A program made the translations under genes and the position numbers. The notes under the pieces are model-generated. The model was given only the letters and a program-made list of their open reading frames with translations. It ran no database searches and was not told the DNA's origin. A DNA stretch of 64,000 nt from Streptomyces sp. AC550_RSS872 (lineage in GTDB: Bacteria; Actinomycetota; Actinomycetes; Streptomycetales; Streptomycetaceae): the NCBI RefSeq assembly GCF_019049285.1, contig NZ_JAGMUL010000011.1, positions 43,645 through 107,644 of the forward strand, written 5' to 3'. Shown piece by piece: positions 26,451-34,637 of the stretch; the stretch's first letter is position 1; each line of letters begins with the position of its first letter.

Positions 26451-26664
26451 GTCGGCGTTGTCGTCGCCGTGACTGAAGGCTGCCGCCCTCAGGCCCTCGC
26501 CCTCAGACCCCTGCCCCCTACGGCCTCGCTTCCGCGTTGGCCGATTTGGTTGACGTCGAGAAATGCCCGGCGTACCCCCGGGGCAGCCCCCCTCGCTTCC
26601 CGGTGAGTCGTACCGGGCGGCGCGGACGAGGATCTTGAACCTCTCCGCGCACTCCAACTGCCCC
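26451..26664. other. Intergenic stretch between obg and FG-GAP remnant
   Basis: No gene with supporting start, ribosome-binding site or codon bias is visible here. The reading frame of the downstream remnant cannot be followed convincingly into it, so the 5' part of that gene appears to be lost. Confidence 0.5.
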
Positions 26665-27066
26665 CATCCCAGGCTCCGCGAACGGGCCAATCGGCACCAA
26701 GACGATGTACGTCAACCAGGACAGCGCCGGGGTCCCGGGCGCCGGCGGGGCGATCGTGCTGTGCGGCGGCGCGAACGGGCTGACCGGCACCGGGGCCACG
26801 GGCGTCAACCAGGACACCACCGCAGTGCCGGGCGCGGGGGAGACCGACGATGTCTTCGGCCGCACCACCCACCTGGTCGACGACAACGGCGACGGCCGCG
26901 CGGAACCCGTCGTCGGCGCACCGGGGGAGAACGCGGACGCCGGGTCGGTGTGAGTCTTCAAGCGGACGTCGGCCGGCGTCACTCCGGCCGGGTCGTTCAC
27001 CTTCGGAGCCGGGACCCTCGGCACGGTCGCCGCGAACGCGGAGCTCGGCTCCGGGTTCAACTACTG
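26665..27066 (+). pseudogene. C-terminal remnant of an FG-GAP repeat protein
   Basis: One frame reads PGSANGPIGTKT, then DDNGDGRAEPVVGAPGEN, an unmistakable FG-GAP blade. After AGSV comes a TGA at 26951-26953. The same frame continues VFKRTSAGVTPAGSF up to a normal-looking end at GSGFNY and a TGA. In this family the position after AGSV normally holds a tryptophan before VF, so TGG changing to TGA would explain the stop. There is no signal peptide and only about two blades. A terminator hairpin is still present downstream. It is related to the intact gene at 11322 and is likely a decayed second copy. Confidence 0.75.
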
Positions 27067-27076
27067 ATCGACCGCC

Positions 27077-27120
27077 AGACCCGTTGTGGCAAGGGTACGT
27101 TCCCGTGCCGCGACGGGTCT
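27077..27120 (+). terminator. Terminator following the FG-GAP remnant
   Basis: AGACCCGT/ACGGGTCT outer stem with an inner GGG/CCC stem, followed by TCT. It lies 10 bases after the end of the broken gene. Confidence 0.65.
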
Positions 27121-27234
27121 TCTGCTGTCTCCCCATTTGTCATGCACGCGAAGCTCGCAGTTCAGCAGCCGGACCGCCCACGGGCGTGAGCATCCGAAGT
27201 GTCCAAGAGGCCAGCGAAGCAGGGGAGTTCGCCG

Positions 27235-28794
27235 ATGACCGGTGTTTCCGGATCCGTATCGCCCGACCGGCGCCGCTTTCTGACCGCCGGCGTGGCGGTG
27301 CTCGGCGCGGCGGCATCCGCCCAGCTGTGGCTGCCGACCGCCGCACGGGCCGCGGAAACCCCGCTGCCCGACGGTGTGTTCAGCCTGGGCGTCGCCTCCG
27401 GTGATCCGCTGCCCGACGGCATCGTGCTGTGGACGCGCCTCGCCCCGGATCCGCTGAACGGCGGCGGCATGCCCGACCGCGTCGTGTCCGTGGAGTGGGA
27501 GATCGCCGAGGACGAGCGGTTCAGAAAGCCGGTGCGCCGCGGCGTCGCCCAGGCCCGGCCCGAGCTGGGGCACAGCGTCCACGTGGACGTACGGCGGCTG
27601 CGCCCGGGCCGTACGTACTGGTACCGCTTCCGCGTCGCCGGGCGGCTCTCGCCCATCGGCCGCACCCGCACCGCACCCCATCCGAACAGCTCCGGCGGCC
27701 GGCTGCGCATGGCGCTGGCCTCCTGCCAGAACTGGCAGCACGGCTACTTCACGCCGTACGCCGACATGCTGGCCCAGGACCCCGACTTCGTCCTCTTCGT
27801 CGGCGACTACATCTATGAGTCCAAGCCGTCGGCGACGGCACTGCGCAAGCACGAGGGCACCGACGAGCCGTACAGCCTGGTCCAGTACCGCAACCGGTAC
27901 GCCCAGTACCGCACCGACCCGGACCTCGCCGCGATGCACGCGAACGCGCCCTGGGTGGTCACCTTCGATGACCACGAGGTCGACAACGACTTCGCCGGCG
28001 ACATCCCGCAGGACCCCGACAAGCAGCCGCACGACGCCTTCGTGGCCCGCGTCACCGCGGCCTACCAGGCGTACTACGAGCACATGCCGGTCAGGGCGAG
28101 CGCCATCCCGAACGGCCCGCACATCCAGATGTACCGCCGCCTGGAGTTCGGCCGCCTCGCCCGGCTCAGCGTGCTGGACACCCGCCAGTACCGCAGCGAC
28201 CAGGCCACCAGCCAGGAAGGCGCCCAGGACCCCTCGCTCACCATGCTCGGCGCCGAGCAGAAGCAGTGGCTGCTCGACGGGCTGCGCCACTCGCCGGCCC
28301 GCTGGAACATGATCGGCTCGCAGATCATGATGGCCGAGACCGACCTCAAGGTCGGCGAGGGCAAGCTCTGGTACTACGACGCCTGGGACGGCTACCAGGT
28401 CGAACGAGGCGCCCTGATGGGGGAGTTGAAGAAGGTCCGCAACCCGGTCGTGTTCACCGGCGATCGTCATCTGACGATGATCAGCGACCTCAAGGAGGAC
28501 TACGCCGACCCGGGCTCGGCCGTCGTGGGCGCGGAGTTCGTCGGTACGTCCATCTCCAGCAACGGCGACCAGGACCAGGCCGCGTTCCACAAGGAGTGGG
28601 ACCCGCGCCTGCCGGACAACCCGCACTGGAAGCTGCTCGACGCCCACCGCGGCTACCACCTCTTCGACATCCGCCGCGACGGTATCGACGCACAGGTGCG
28701 GATCGTGGACACGGTGCGCCAGCAGGCGGCGACGCCGAGCACGCTGGCGAGGCTGCGGGTCGAGGCGGGGCGGCCGGGCGTCGAGGTCGTCTGA
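27235..28794 (+). CDS. phoD: PhoD-type alkaline phosphatase/phosphodiesterase, Tat-exported
   Basis: An extracellular metal-dependent phosphatase of 519 residues. The ATG at 27235 has AGGGGAG seven bases upstream; a GTG at 27199 would add 12 residues. The N-terminus carries a twin-arginine signal DRRRFLTAGVAVLGAAASA. A short N-terminal domain (FSLGVASGDPLPDGIVLWTR) precedes the metallophosphatase core with LFVGDYIYE, TFDDHEVDND, the SQIMMAET region and FTGDRHLTM. These supply the aspartate, asparagine and histidine ligands of PhoD enzymes, which use iron and calcium. B. subtilis PhoD degrades teichoic acid, so its place beside wall-polymer genes is suggestive. No clear Pho-box pair was found upstream. 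Confidence 0.92.
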   Translation: MTGVSGSVSPDRRRFLTAGVAVLGAAASAQLWLPTAARAAETPLPDGVFSLGVASGDPLPDGIVLWTRLAPDPLNGGGMPDRVVSVEWEIAEDERFRKPVRRGVAQARPELGHSVHVDVRRLRPGRTYWYRFRVAGRLSPIGRTRTAPHPNSSGGRLRMALASCQNWQHGYFTPYADMLAQDPDFVLFVGDYIYESKPSATALRKHEGTDEPYSLVQYRNRYAQYRTDPDLAAMHANAPWVVTFDDHEVDNDFAGDIPQDPDKQPHDAFVARVTAAYQAYYEHMPVRASAIPNGPHIQMYRRLEFGRLARLSVLDTRQYRSDQATSQEGAQDPSLTMLGAEQKQWLLDGLRHSPARWNMIGSQIMMAETDLKVGEGKLWYYDAWDGYQVERGALMGELKKVRNPVVFTGDRHLTMISDLKEDYADPGSAVVGAEFVGTSISSNGDQDQAAFHKEWDPRLPDNPHWKLLDAHRGYHLFDIRRDGIDAQVRIVDTVRQQAATPSTLARLRVEAGRPGVEVV

Positions 28795-28840
28795 CTCCGC
28801 AGCCGTAGCCCTGGTAACTCGCACAACGCCTGGTGACTGA

Positions 28841-29195
28841 CCTGGGACTCATCCGTGTCCCAGGTCCGCTGCCGTTCCGGACGCGGCGAATCGCTCGCCC
28901 ACCCTCGCCGAGACCGAAATGCTGCGGAATCTTAATAAGGAATTCCGCGCCAATGAGCTGCCCGCGAAGCTCTATTCACAGTTCGTCCGGAACGGCGCCG
29001 TGACGCATATGAAGAATGCGTGCACCCCCGGTCCCGGATACGTGAAGATCCGGACCCCGCAGTGGGCCGTCGAGGCCGCCGCCAAGATCGGTGCGGAGAT
29101 CGGTGCGGAGATCGGTGCGGAGATCGCGCAGCGTATTGACGGGACGAGTGTGCGGGTCGTCGGCGACATGCGCCTTTTGTCCGCAGTTCACCAGG
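28841..29195 (+). pseudogene. Remnant resembling the C-terminal part of a Streptomyces sulfotransferase-like protein
   Basis: After a stop at 28838, an open frame reads PDAANRSPTLAETEMLRNLN, then LPAKLYSQFVRNGAV and KIRTPQWAVEAAAKI, ending VRVVGDMRLL. The N-x-S-L...E-x-x-x-LR-x-LN pattern and the closing VRVVGD match, as far as I recall, the C-terminal half of a sulfotransferase-like family in Streptomyces. There is no P-loop, no ribosome-binding site and no start. An in-frame triple copy of ATCGGTGCGGAG (29087-29122) looks like slippage. The frame then degrades into Arg-rich sequence up to 29335. It is best read as a decayed gene; family confidence is modest. Confidence 0.45.
29087..29122. 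repeat. 12-bp unit repeated three times
   Basis: ATCGGTGCGGAG occurs three times head to tail, encoding IGAE in the remnant frame. Confidence 0.85.
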
Positions 29196-29441
29196 CGTCG
29201 TCGGAGGAACCCGTGCGGGTACTCGGCCTTCGTTGCCCCAGGCGGCTACGGCTTCGCCGAGTCTGTGCCGTTACTCACAGCAATTACCGCGTACTTGCGG
29301 AGGGGCTCTGTGCAAGGACCATGCGTACAAGGTGAATGACAGGTTGCGCGCACATATGCGGCCGGGGACGCTCACCTTGCACTGCGGTAACCACAAGTGG
29401 GAGCATTTCCAAGTTCCCAGTCGTCACAAGGTAGGTCACCT
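29196..29441. other. Intergenic leader before the CDP-ribitol synthase gene
   Basis: A+T-richer than the surroundings and without a convincing gene. It ends with AAGGTAGG (29428-29435) before the GTG at 29442, and probably holds the promoter of the wall-polymer genes. Confidence 0.4.
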
Positions 29442-30941
29442 GTGTCCCAGCACATAGCCAAGCCCCGTACCACCGCAGTGATCCTGGCCGGTGGTACCGG
29501 TCAGCGCGTGGGTCTGTCGATCCCCAAGCAGCTGCTGAAGATCGCCGGCAAGGCAGTCATCGAGCACACGCTGACCACCTTCGAGAAGGCCGACTCGATC
29601 GACGACGTCATCGTGCTGATGGCACCCGGGTACGTACCGGACATCGAGAAGATCGTCGCAAAGGCCGGCTTCGCGAAGGTCAAGAAAATCATCGAGGGCG
29701 GTTCGACCCGGAACGAGACGACCGAGCGCGCCATCGACGCCCTCGGCGAGGGCCTGGCCGAGGGCGAGGACCTCAACGTCCTCTTCCACGACGCCGTGCG
29801 CCCCCTGCTGTCGCAGCGCGTGATCGACGACTGTGTGGTCGCGCTGGAGCGCTTCCAGGCCGTCGACGTCGCCATCCCGTCCGCGGACACCATCATCGTC
29901 ACGCGCACGCACGGCGAGGACGGCGAGTTCATCACCGAGATCCCGGACCGCTCCCGGCTGCGCCGCGGCCAGACGCCGCAGGCGTTCAAGCTGTCCACGA
30001 TCAAGCGGGCCTACGAGGTGGCCGCCGGCGACCCCAACTTCCAGGCCACGGACGACTGCTCCGTCGTGCTCAAGTACCTGCCGGACGTGCCGATCCACGT
30101 CGTCGCGGGCGACGAGTACAACATGAAGGTCACCCAGCCCGTCGACGTCTTCATCGCCGACAAGCTCTTCCAGCTGGCCTCCACCGCCACCCCCGAGCAG
30201 GTGAGCGAGGAGGCCTACCGCGAGCTGCTGACCGACAAGACGGTCGTCGTCTTCGGCGGCAGCTACGGCATCGGCAAGGACATCGCCGAACTCGCCGAGT
30301 CCTACGGCGCCAAGGTGTACGCGCTGGGCCGCTCCACCACCGGTACCCACGTGGAGAACCCGGAGGAGGTCGACGACGCGCTGTCCAAGGCGTACGCCGA
30401 GACCGGGCGCATCGACTACGTCGTCAACACCGCGGGCGTGCTGCGCATCGGCAAGCTCGCCGAGACCGACAACGCCACCATCGAGGAGGCGCTGAAGGTC
30501 AACTACCTTGCCCCGGTGCAGATCGCGCGCTCCTCGTACAAGTACCTGTCGGAGACCAAGGGCCAGTTGCTGCTGTACACCTCCAGCAGCTACACCCGGG
30601 GTCGCGCCGAGTACAGCCTCTACTCCTCGACCAAGGCGGCCATGGTGAACCTCACCCAGGCCCTGTCCGACGAGTGGGCAGGCGACGGCATCCGCGTCAA
30701 CTGCATCAACCCGGAGCGCACCGCCACCCCGATGCGCACCAAGGCCTTCGGCCAGGAGCCCGCGGGCAGCCTGCTCTCCTCCGAGGCCGTCGCCCGGACC
30801 TCGCTGGACGTGCTGCTCTCCGAGCTGACCGGCCATGTGATCGACGTCCGCCAGCAGGACCCGACGGCGCCCGCCGGAAAGGCGTCCGGTTTCGAGCAGG
30901 CGCTGGCCAGTGTTCTGGACCGCCAGGACGGCATGGCATAA
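29442..30941 (+). CDS. Bifunctional ribitol-5-phosphate cytidylyltransferase / SDR reductase (CDP-ribitol synthase)
   Basis: A cytoplasmic two-domain enzyme of 499 residues. Residues 1-240 form an IspD/TarI-like cytidylyltransferase: ILAGGTGQRVGLSIPKQLLK (CTP site), FHDAVRPLL and RRGQTPQAF. Residues 255-460 form a short-chain dehydrogenase with VVFGGSYGIGKDIAE and the catalytic Ser-Tyr-Lys set in SSSYTRG and YSSTKAA. This order matches the Haemophilus Bcs1/Acs1 enzymes, which reduce ribulose-5-phosphate and activate it to CDP-ribitol. It starts at GTG 29442. The TagF/TarL-like gene downstream would use CDP-ribitol for a polyribitol-phosphate wall polymer. Substrate is inferred by family. Confidence 0.87.
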   Translation: MSQHIAKPRTTAVILAGGTGQRVGLSIPKQLLKIAGKAVIEHTLTTFEKADSIDDVIVLMAPGYVPDIEKIVAKAGFAKVKKIIEGGSTRNETTERAIDALGEGLAEGEDLNVLFHDAVRPLLSQRVIDDCVVALERFQAVDVAIPSADTIIVTRTHGEDGEFITEIPDRSRLRRGQTPQAFKLSTIKRAYEVAAGDPNFQATDDCSVVLKYLPDVPIHVVAGDEYNMKVTQPVDVFIADKLFQLASTATPEQVSEEAYRELLTDKTVVVFGGSYGIGKDIAELAESYGAKVYALGRSTTGTHVENPEEVDDALSKAYAETGRIDYVVNTAGVLRIGKLAETDNATIEEALKVNYLAPVQIARSSYKYLSETKGQLLLYTSSSYTRGRAEYSLYSSTKAAMVNLTQALSDEWAGDGIRVNCINPERTATPMRTKAFGQEPAGSLLSSEAVARTSLDVLLSELTGHVIDVRQQDPTAPAGKASGFEQALASVLDRQDGMA

Positions 30942-30967
30942 TCAACGGTCAATAGCCTCATGGAATT

Positions 30968-31012
30968 CAGGCCTCTGCGATTCTTCGTTCACGAAGAATT
31001 CACAGGGGCCTG
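30968..31012 (+). terminator. Long two-part hairpin between CDP-ribitol synthase and polymerase genes
   Basis: An outer 10-bp stem CAGGCCTCTG/CAGGGGCCTG (one mismatch) encloses a perfect inner 8-bp stem ATTCTTCG/CGAAGAAT with a TTCA loop. It could end or attenuate transcription, or stabilise the upstream message. Confidence 0.6.
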
Positions 31013-31058
31013 AGTCCTTCCCCCGTCAGACCGGCCCCTCTCCCTGAGCAGGTTCTCC

Positions 31059-33182
31059 GTGATATCCACCGCTATTCGCGTCGCCCGGGTGGGCAGCGCG
31101 GCCGAGCTGGCCGCGGCGGCCTTCATGATGCTGGGCTTCCCGGCACTCATGCTGGCCGCGCTCGTCCCGAGCGTCCCCGCCTTCGCGGCCGCGGCCGCCG
31201 TGACGTACCTGGCGGACCACTATCTGCACCGCAAGAGCAGCTATCTGGTCAACCGCCTCAGCAAGGTGCGGGCAGGTCTGTCGATCCGGTTCCTGATCAG
31301 ACAGCTCCTGCTGATCCTGCTGCTGGCCCGCCTCGGCCTCGCGGACGACCTGATCTACTACGGCGCCATCGCCTGCTTCATCGCCTTCTACGGCCTTCAG
31401 GCCCCGCACGGTGCGCTGGTCACCCTGATCCGCAACCGCCGCCGTATGCCGGTCGCCACCCGCAACATCGACATCGCCTCGCGTATCCGCATCCCGAACG
31501 CGCCGCCGCGCGGGCTGCTGCACCGCTCCGCCGAGAAGATGCTGCACCTCGACCTCGCTGCCGTCGCCGGCATCCTCGTCTCGGCGTCCCTGGAGTCGGC
31601 CGTGGCCGGCTTCGTCGGCATCGGTGTCACGGTCGGCGTGGGCTGCCTGTACGTACTGGCGCTCGTCCCGTACGTCCGCGGCGCGAAGATCCCGCCGAAC
31701 GGGCAGAAGGTCCTGGCCGCCGTCGACGCCTGGCTGGCCGAGTACCGGCCCGAGACGGTGCTGTACTTCTCCGGCTCCAAGGACTCCGCCTACCAGGTCA
31801 ACATGTGGCTGGAGACCATGGAGCAGCTGGACTCCCGGCCGCTGATCATCCTGCGTGAGCGGGTCATCCTGAACAACCTGGCGCCCACCACGGTCCCCGT
31901 CATCTGCGTGCCCGGCGGTGTGCACCTGATGAACCTGGACCTGTCCAACGTGCGCGTCGCCCTGTACGCGGCGAACGTCGGCAAGAACATCCACCTGCTG
32001 CGCGTCCCCACCATGAAGCACGTCTTCATCGGCCACGGCGACAGCGACAAGCTGGCCAGCGTCAACCCGTACAGCAAGGTCTACGACGAGGTGTGGACCG
32101 CCGGGCGCGCGGGCCGCGACCGCTACGCCATAGCCGACGTCGGCATCCGCGACGACGACATCGTCGAGGTCGGCCGCCCGCAGCTCGCGCCGATCCAGAC
32201 CTGGCGGGGTGTGCCCGAGGGCCCCCGCGGCGGAGCCGCTGACGGACGCTGCCCGACCGTCCTCTACGCCCCCACCTGGGAGGGCTGGGACGGCAACCCC
32301 GGCAACACCTCGATCGTGCTCGCCGGTGAGAACATCGTGAAGAAGCTGGTCACGGCCGATCCGCCGGTCCGCGTCCTGTACAAGCCGCACCCCTTCACGG
32401 GCACCGTCAGCAAGCAGGCCGGCGCCGCGCACCGCCGGATCACCGCCCTGGTCGAGAAGGCCGCCGCCGAGCGCGCCACCGACCCGCGCTTCACGGCCGA
32501 CGCCGCCGCGCAGACCGCCGCCAAGGCCGAGCTGGCCCGGATCGAGGCCCGCCTCGCCGAGCTGTCCGGCAAGCCGGCCGGCAAGGGCGGCGACGAGGCC
32601 GAGGCCACCCGTGACGGGCTGGTCGACATGGCCCGGCACGAGGAGGTCGCCCGGCTGCGCGCCGAGTGGAACACCGCGTACTGGCGTTCCTTCGGCAGCC
32701 ACGAGCACCGCGTCATCACGGGCGCCGAGCCGCGTCTGTACGACTGCTTCAACGTCTCCGACGCGATGGTCTCCGACATCTCCAGCGTGGTCTCCGACTT
32801 CATCGCCAGCGGCAAGCCGTACGCCGTCACCGACTCCGCCGAGCTGGGCGTGGAGGAGTTCAAGCGGCAGAACACCGCGGTGCGCGCCGCGACGATCCTG
32901 TCCAACAGCGCGGCCGAGCTGGACGGCCTGCTGGACGCCGTACGGGACCCGGCGGCCGACCCGCTGGCGGCGGACCGGGGCGAACTCAAGCGGTATCTGC
33001 TCGGCCCGGACGAGCCGACGTCCATCGACCAGTTCAACACCGCCGTGGCGAACCTCGCGATCAAGGCGGAGGCGCGCAACGTCGGCCAGGCGTCACGGGC
33101 GGCGGCCGGAGCCGCCGAGGACGAGCTGGCGGGCGTGCCCGCCCAGCGGGTCGTGACGGCAGAGGACGACGTGACGGCCTGA
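31059..33182 (+). CDS. TagF/TarL-like CDP-glycerol/CDP-ribitol polyol-phosphate transferase, membrane protein
   Basis: A wall-polymer polymerase candidate of 707 residues, starting at GTG 31059. The first ~220 residues contain several hydrophobic helices (AAFMMLGFPALMLAALV, LLILLLARLGL). From about residue 325 the CDP-glycerol glycerophosphotransferase fold appears: HGDSDKLASVNPY, YAPTWEGWDGNPGNTS, LYKPHPFTG and ISSVVSDFIASGKPYAV, the signature histidines and Asp/Ser residues. A coiled-coil insertion (residues 450-530) interrupts the domain. It is a paralogue of the gene at 36660. Directly downstream of CDP-ribitol synthase, it probably transfers ribitol-phosphate at the inner membrane face; glycerol-phosphate remains possible. 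Confidence 0.85.
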   Translation: MISTAIRVARVGSAAELAAAAFMMLGFPALMLAALVPSVPAFAAAAAVTYLADHYLHRKSSYLVNRLSKVRAGLSIRFLIRQLLLILLLARLGLADDLIYYGAIACFIAFYGLQAPHGALVTLIRNRRRMPVATRNIDIASRIRIPNAPPRGLLHRSAEKMLHLDLAAVAGILVSASLESAVAGFVGIGVTVGVGCLYVLALVPYVRGAKIPPNGQKVLAAVDAWLAEYRPETVLYFSGSKDSAYQVNMWLETMEQLDSRPLIILRERVILNNLAPTTVPVICVPGGVHLMNLDLSNVRVALYAANVGKNIHLLRVPTMKHVFIGHGDSDKLASVNPYSKVYDEVWTAGRAGRDRYAIADVGIRDDDIVEVGRPQLAPIQTWRGVPEGPRGGAADGRCPTVLYAPTWEGWDGNPGNTSIVLAGENIVKKLVTADPPVRVLYKPHPFTGTVSKQAGAAHRRITALVEKAAAERATDPRFTADAAAQTAAKAELARIEARLAELSGKPAGKGGDEAEATRDGLVDMARHEEVARLRAEWNTAYWRSFGSHEHRVITGAEPRLYDCFNVSDAMVSDISSVVSDFIASGKPYAVTDSAELGVEEFKRQNTAVRAATILSNSAAELDGLLDAVRDPAADPLAADRGELKRYLLGPDEPTSIDQFNTAVANLAIKAEARNVGQASRAAAGAAEDELAGVPAQRVVTAEDDVTA

Positions 33183-33200
33183 CCCCGCGGAAGAGCAGAC

Positions 33201-33239
33201 GGCGCGGCCCTCGAGGAGCGATTCCTCGGGGGCCGCGCC
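33201..33239 (+). terminator. Terminator after first polymerase gene
   Basis: A stem GGCGCGGCCC/GGGCCGCGCC continues into CGAGGA/TCCTCG with a 5-nt loop and is followed by GTTTCT. Confidence 0.8.
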
Positions 33240-33296
33240 GTTTCTGACGGGCCTCTTACCGTGCCCGATTAACGTGACCCCATGTCTGTCGATGTT

Positions 33297-33312
33297 TGTG
33301 ATGTGCGTCACG
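33297..33312. promoter_or_regulatory. Crp-like palindrome before GT2 gene
   Basis: TGTGATGTGCGTCACG reads TGTGA-N6-TCAC(G) and fits GTG-N6-GNCAC. It lies about 100 bp upstream of the glycosyltransferase start, beyond the terminator of the previous gene. Confidence 0.45.
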
Positions 33313-33410
33313 AAAACACAGGTTCTAGGCAACCGGTTGCATCGCTCGGCCGTCTATCAGGTAGCCAAAGAGGCGATACGGGGGAGATATCCCGTTAACG
33401 AGGGGGAAAA

Positions 33411-34637
33411 GTGACCGCTGCGCAGCCTGATGTGAGCGTGATCATCGGGGCGTACGAAGCGATGCCGTATCTGGTCGAGTGCCTGGCATCCGTCGAGGCA
33501 CAGACGATCGACCCGGAGCGCATCGAGGTCATCGCCGTCGACGACGGTTCGACGGACGGGACAGGGGAGTGCCTGGAGGAGTTCGCGGCGCGGGCGGCGA
33601 TGCCGGTGACCGTGATCCGTCAGGAGAACTCCGGCGGTCCCAGCGGCCCGCGCAACGTCGGCCTGGGCAAGGCCGCCGGGCGGTATGTCTTCTTCCTGGA
33701 CGCCGACGACCGGCTGGGCCCCGAGGCCCTGCAGCGCATGGTCGCGATGGCTGACAAGAACGGCACGGATGTCGTGCTCGGCAAGGTCGAGGGTGTCAAC
33801 CGCACCGCGCCCAAGTCGATGTGGGGCAAGACGCTGGACCGGACCGACGTCTACTCCTCCAACATCAAGTTCACCCTGAGCGCGCAGAAGCTGTTCCGCC
33901 GTGATCTGCTGACCCGCCACAACATGCGCTTCGACGAGTCCCTGTGGACCGGCGAGGACGCGCTGTTCACGATGGAGGCCTATCTGCGGGCCGACGGCGT
34001 CTCCGTGGTCGCCGACCACACCTGCTACTACCTGGTCGGCCGGGACGACGGCAAGCACGTGACGAAGAGCGGCGGCTACACCCTGCGCTTCGACTCCGCG
34101 CGCGCCCTGATGAACCTGATAGCCGAGCTCGTACCCGCCGGCGACCGGCGCGACCTGCTGATGGTCCGCCCGTTCCTGATCACCCTGCTGCCGCAGTTCG
34201 GGCCCGTGTACGCCAGGGACAGCGAGGAGGTCAGGCGCCACAAGCTGGAGCTGGCCAAGCCCCTCATGGACGCCTACTGGACCCCGGACATCGCCCGCCG
34301 CCTCAAGGTCCACGAGCGCCTGCGTCTGCACCTGGTCGCCGAGCAGCGGCCCGAGCTCCTCCTCCCCGTGGTGGAGTTCATCAAGGCCAAGAAGCAGGCA
34401 GCGGCCCTCCTGGAGAAGAAGGGCCGCCGTGTCTACCTCGTCTACCCGCACTTCCGGGACCGGACGGCGGGGATCCCCGACTCCGTCTACCTCGCCGAAC
34501 CCCGCGAGGCCCGCGCCTTCCACGGGTATCGCGAGGGCGGTGCCGACTCGTTCCTGCGGCGTGCGATGCGCAAGGCGCGCCGGGTGCTGAGGGCCTCGGG
34601 CCGGGCTAGGCCGGGTGGGCGGGCCGCCGCGGCGTGA
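33411..34637 (+). CDS. Family 2 glycosyltransferase, probable teichoic-acid glycosyltransferase
   Basis: A GT-A enzyme of 408 residues. The GTG at 33411 follows GAGGGGG. It has VSVIIGAYEAMPYLVECL, VDDGSTDGT, ENSGGPSGPRN and FFLDADDRLG (acidic metal site), then SLWTGEDALFTME where the catalytic base is expected. The C-terminal third is helical and ends in an Arg-rich stretch (RRAMRKARRVLRASGRARPG) suited to membrane contact. It lies between two TagF-like polymerases, so it may decorate the wall polymer, as TarP/TarQ-class enzymes do. Its 3' end overlaps the convergent polymerase gene by 32 bp. It is related to the enzyme at 7462. Confidence 0.86.
   Translation: MTAAQPDVSVIIGAYEAMPYLVECLASVEAQTIDPERIEVIAVDDGSTDGTGECLEEFAARAAMPVTVIRQENSGGPSGPRNVGLGKAAGRYVFFLDADDRLGPEALQRMVAMADKNGTDVVLGKVEGVNRTAPKSMWGKTLDRTDVYSSNIKFTLSAQKLFRRDLLTRHNMRFDESLWTGEDALFTMEAYLRADGVSVVADHTCYYLVGRDDGKHVTKSGGYTLRFDSARALMNLIAELVPAGDRRDLLMVRPFLITLLPQFGPVYARDSEEVRRHKLELAKPLMDAYWTPDIARRLKVHERLRLHLVAEQRPELLLPVVEFIKAKKQAAALLEKKGRRVYLVYPHFRDRTAGIPDSVYLAEPREARAFHGYREGGADSFLRRAMRKARRVLRASGRARPGGRAAAA

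Noticed and set aside
26985..27234. PhoP-binding (Pho box) site before phoD
   Set aside because: Only one GTTCACC-like unit is present, and it is part of the FG-GAP remnant coding sequence; direct repeats are missing.
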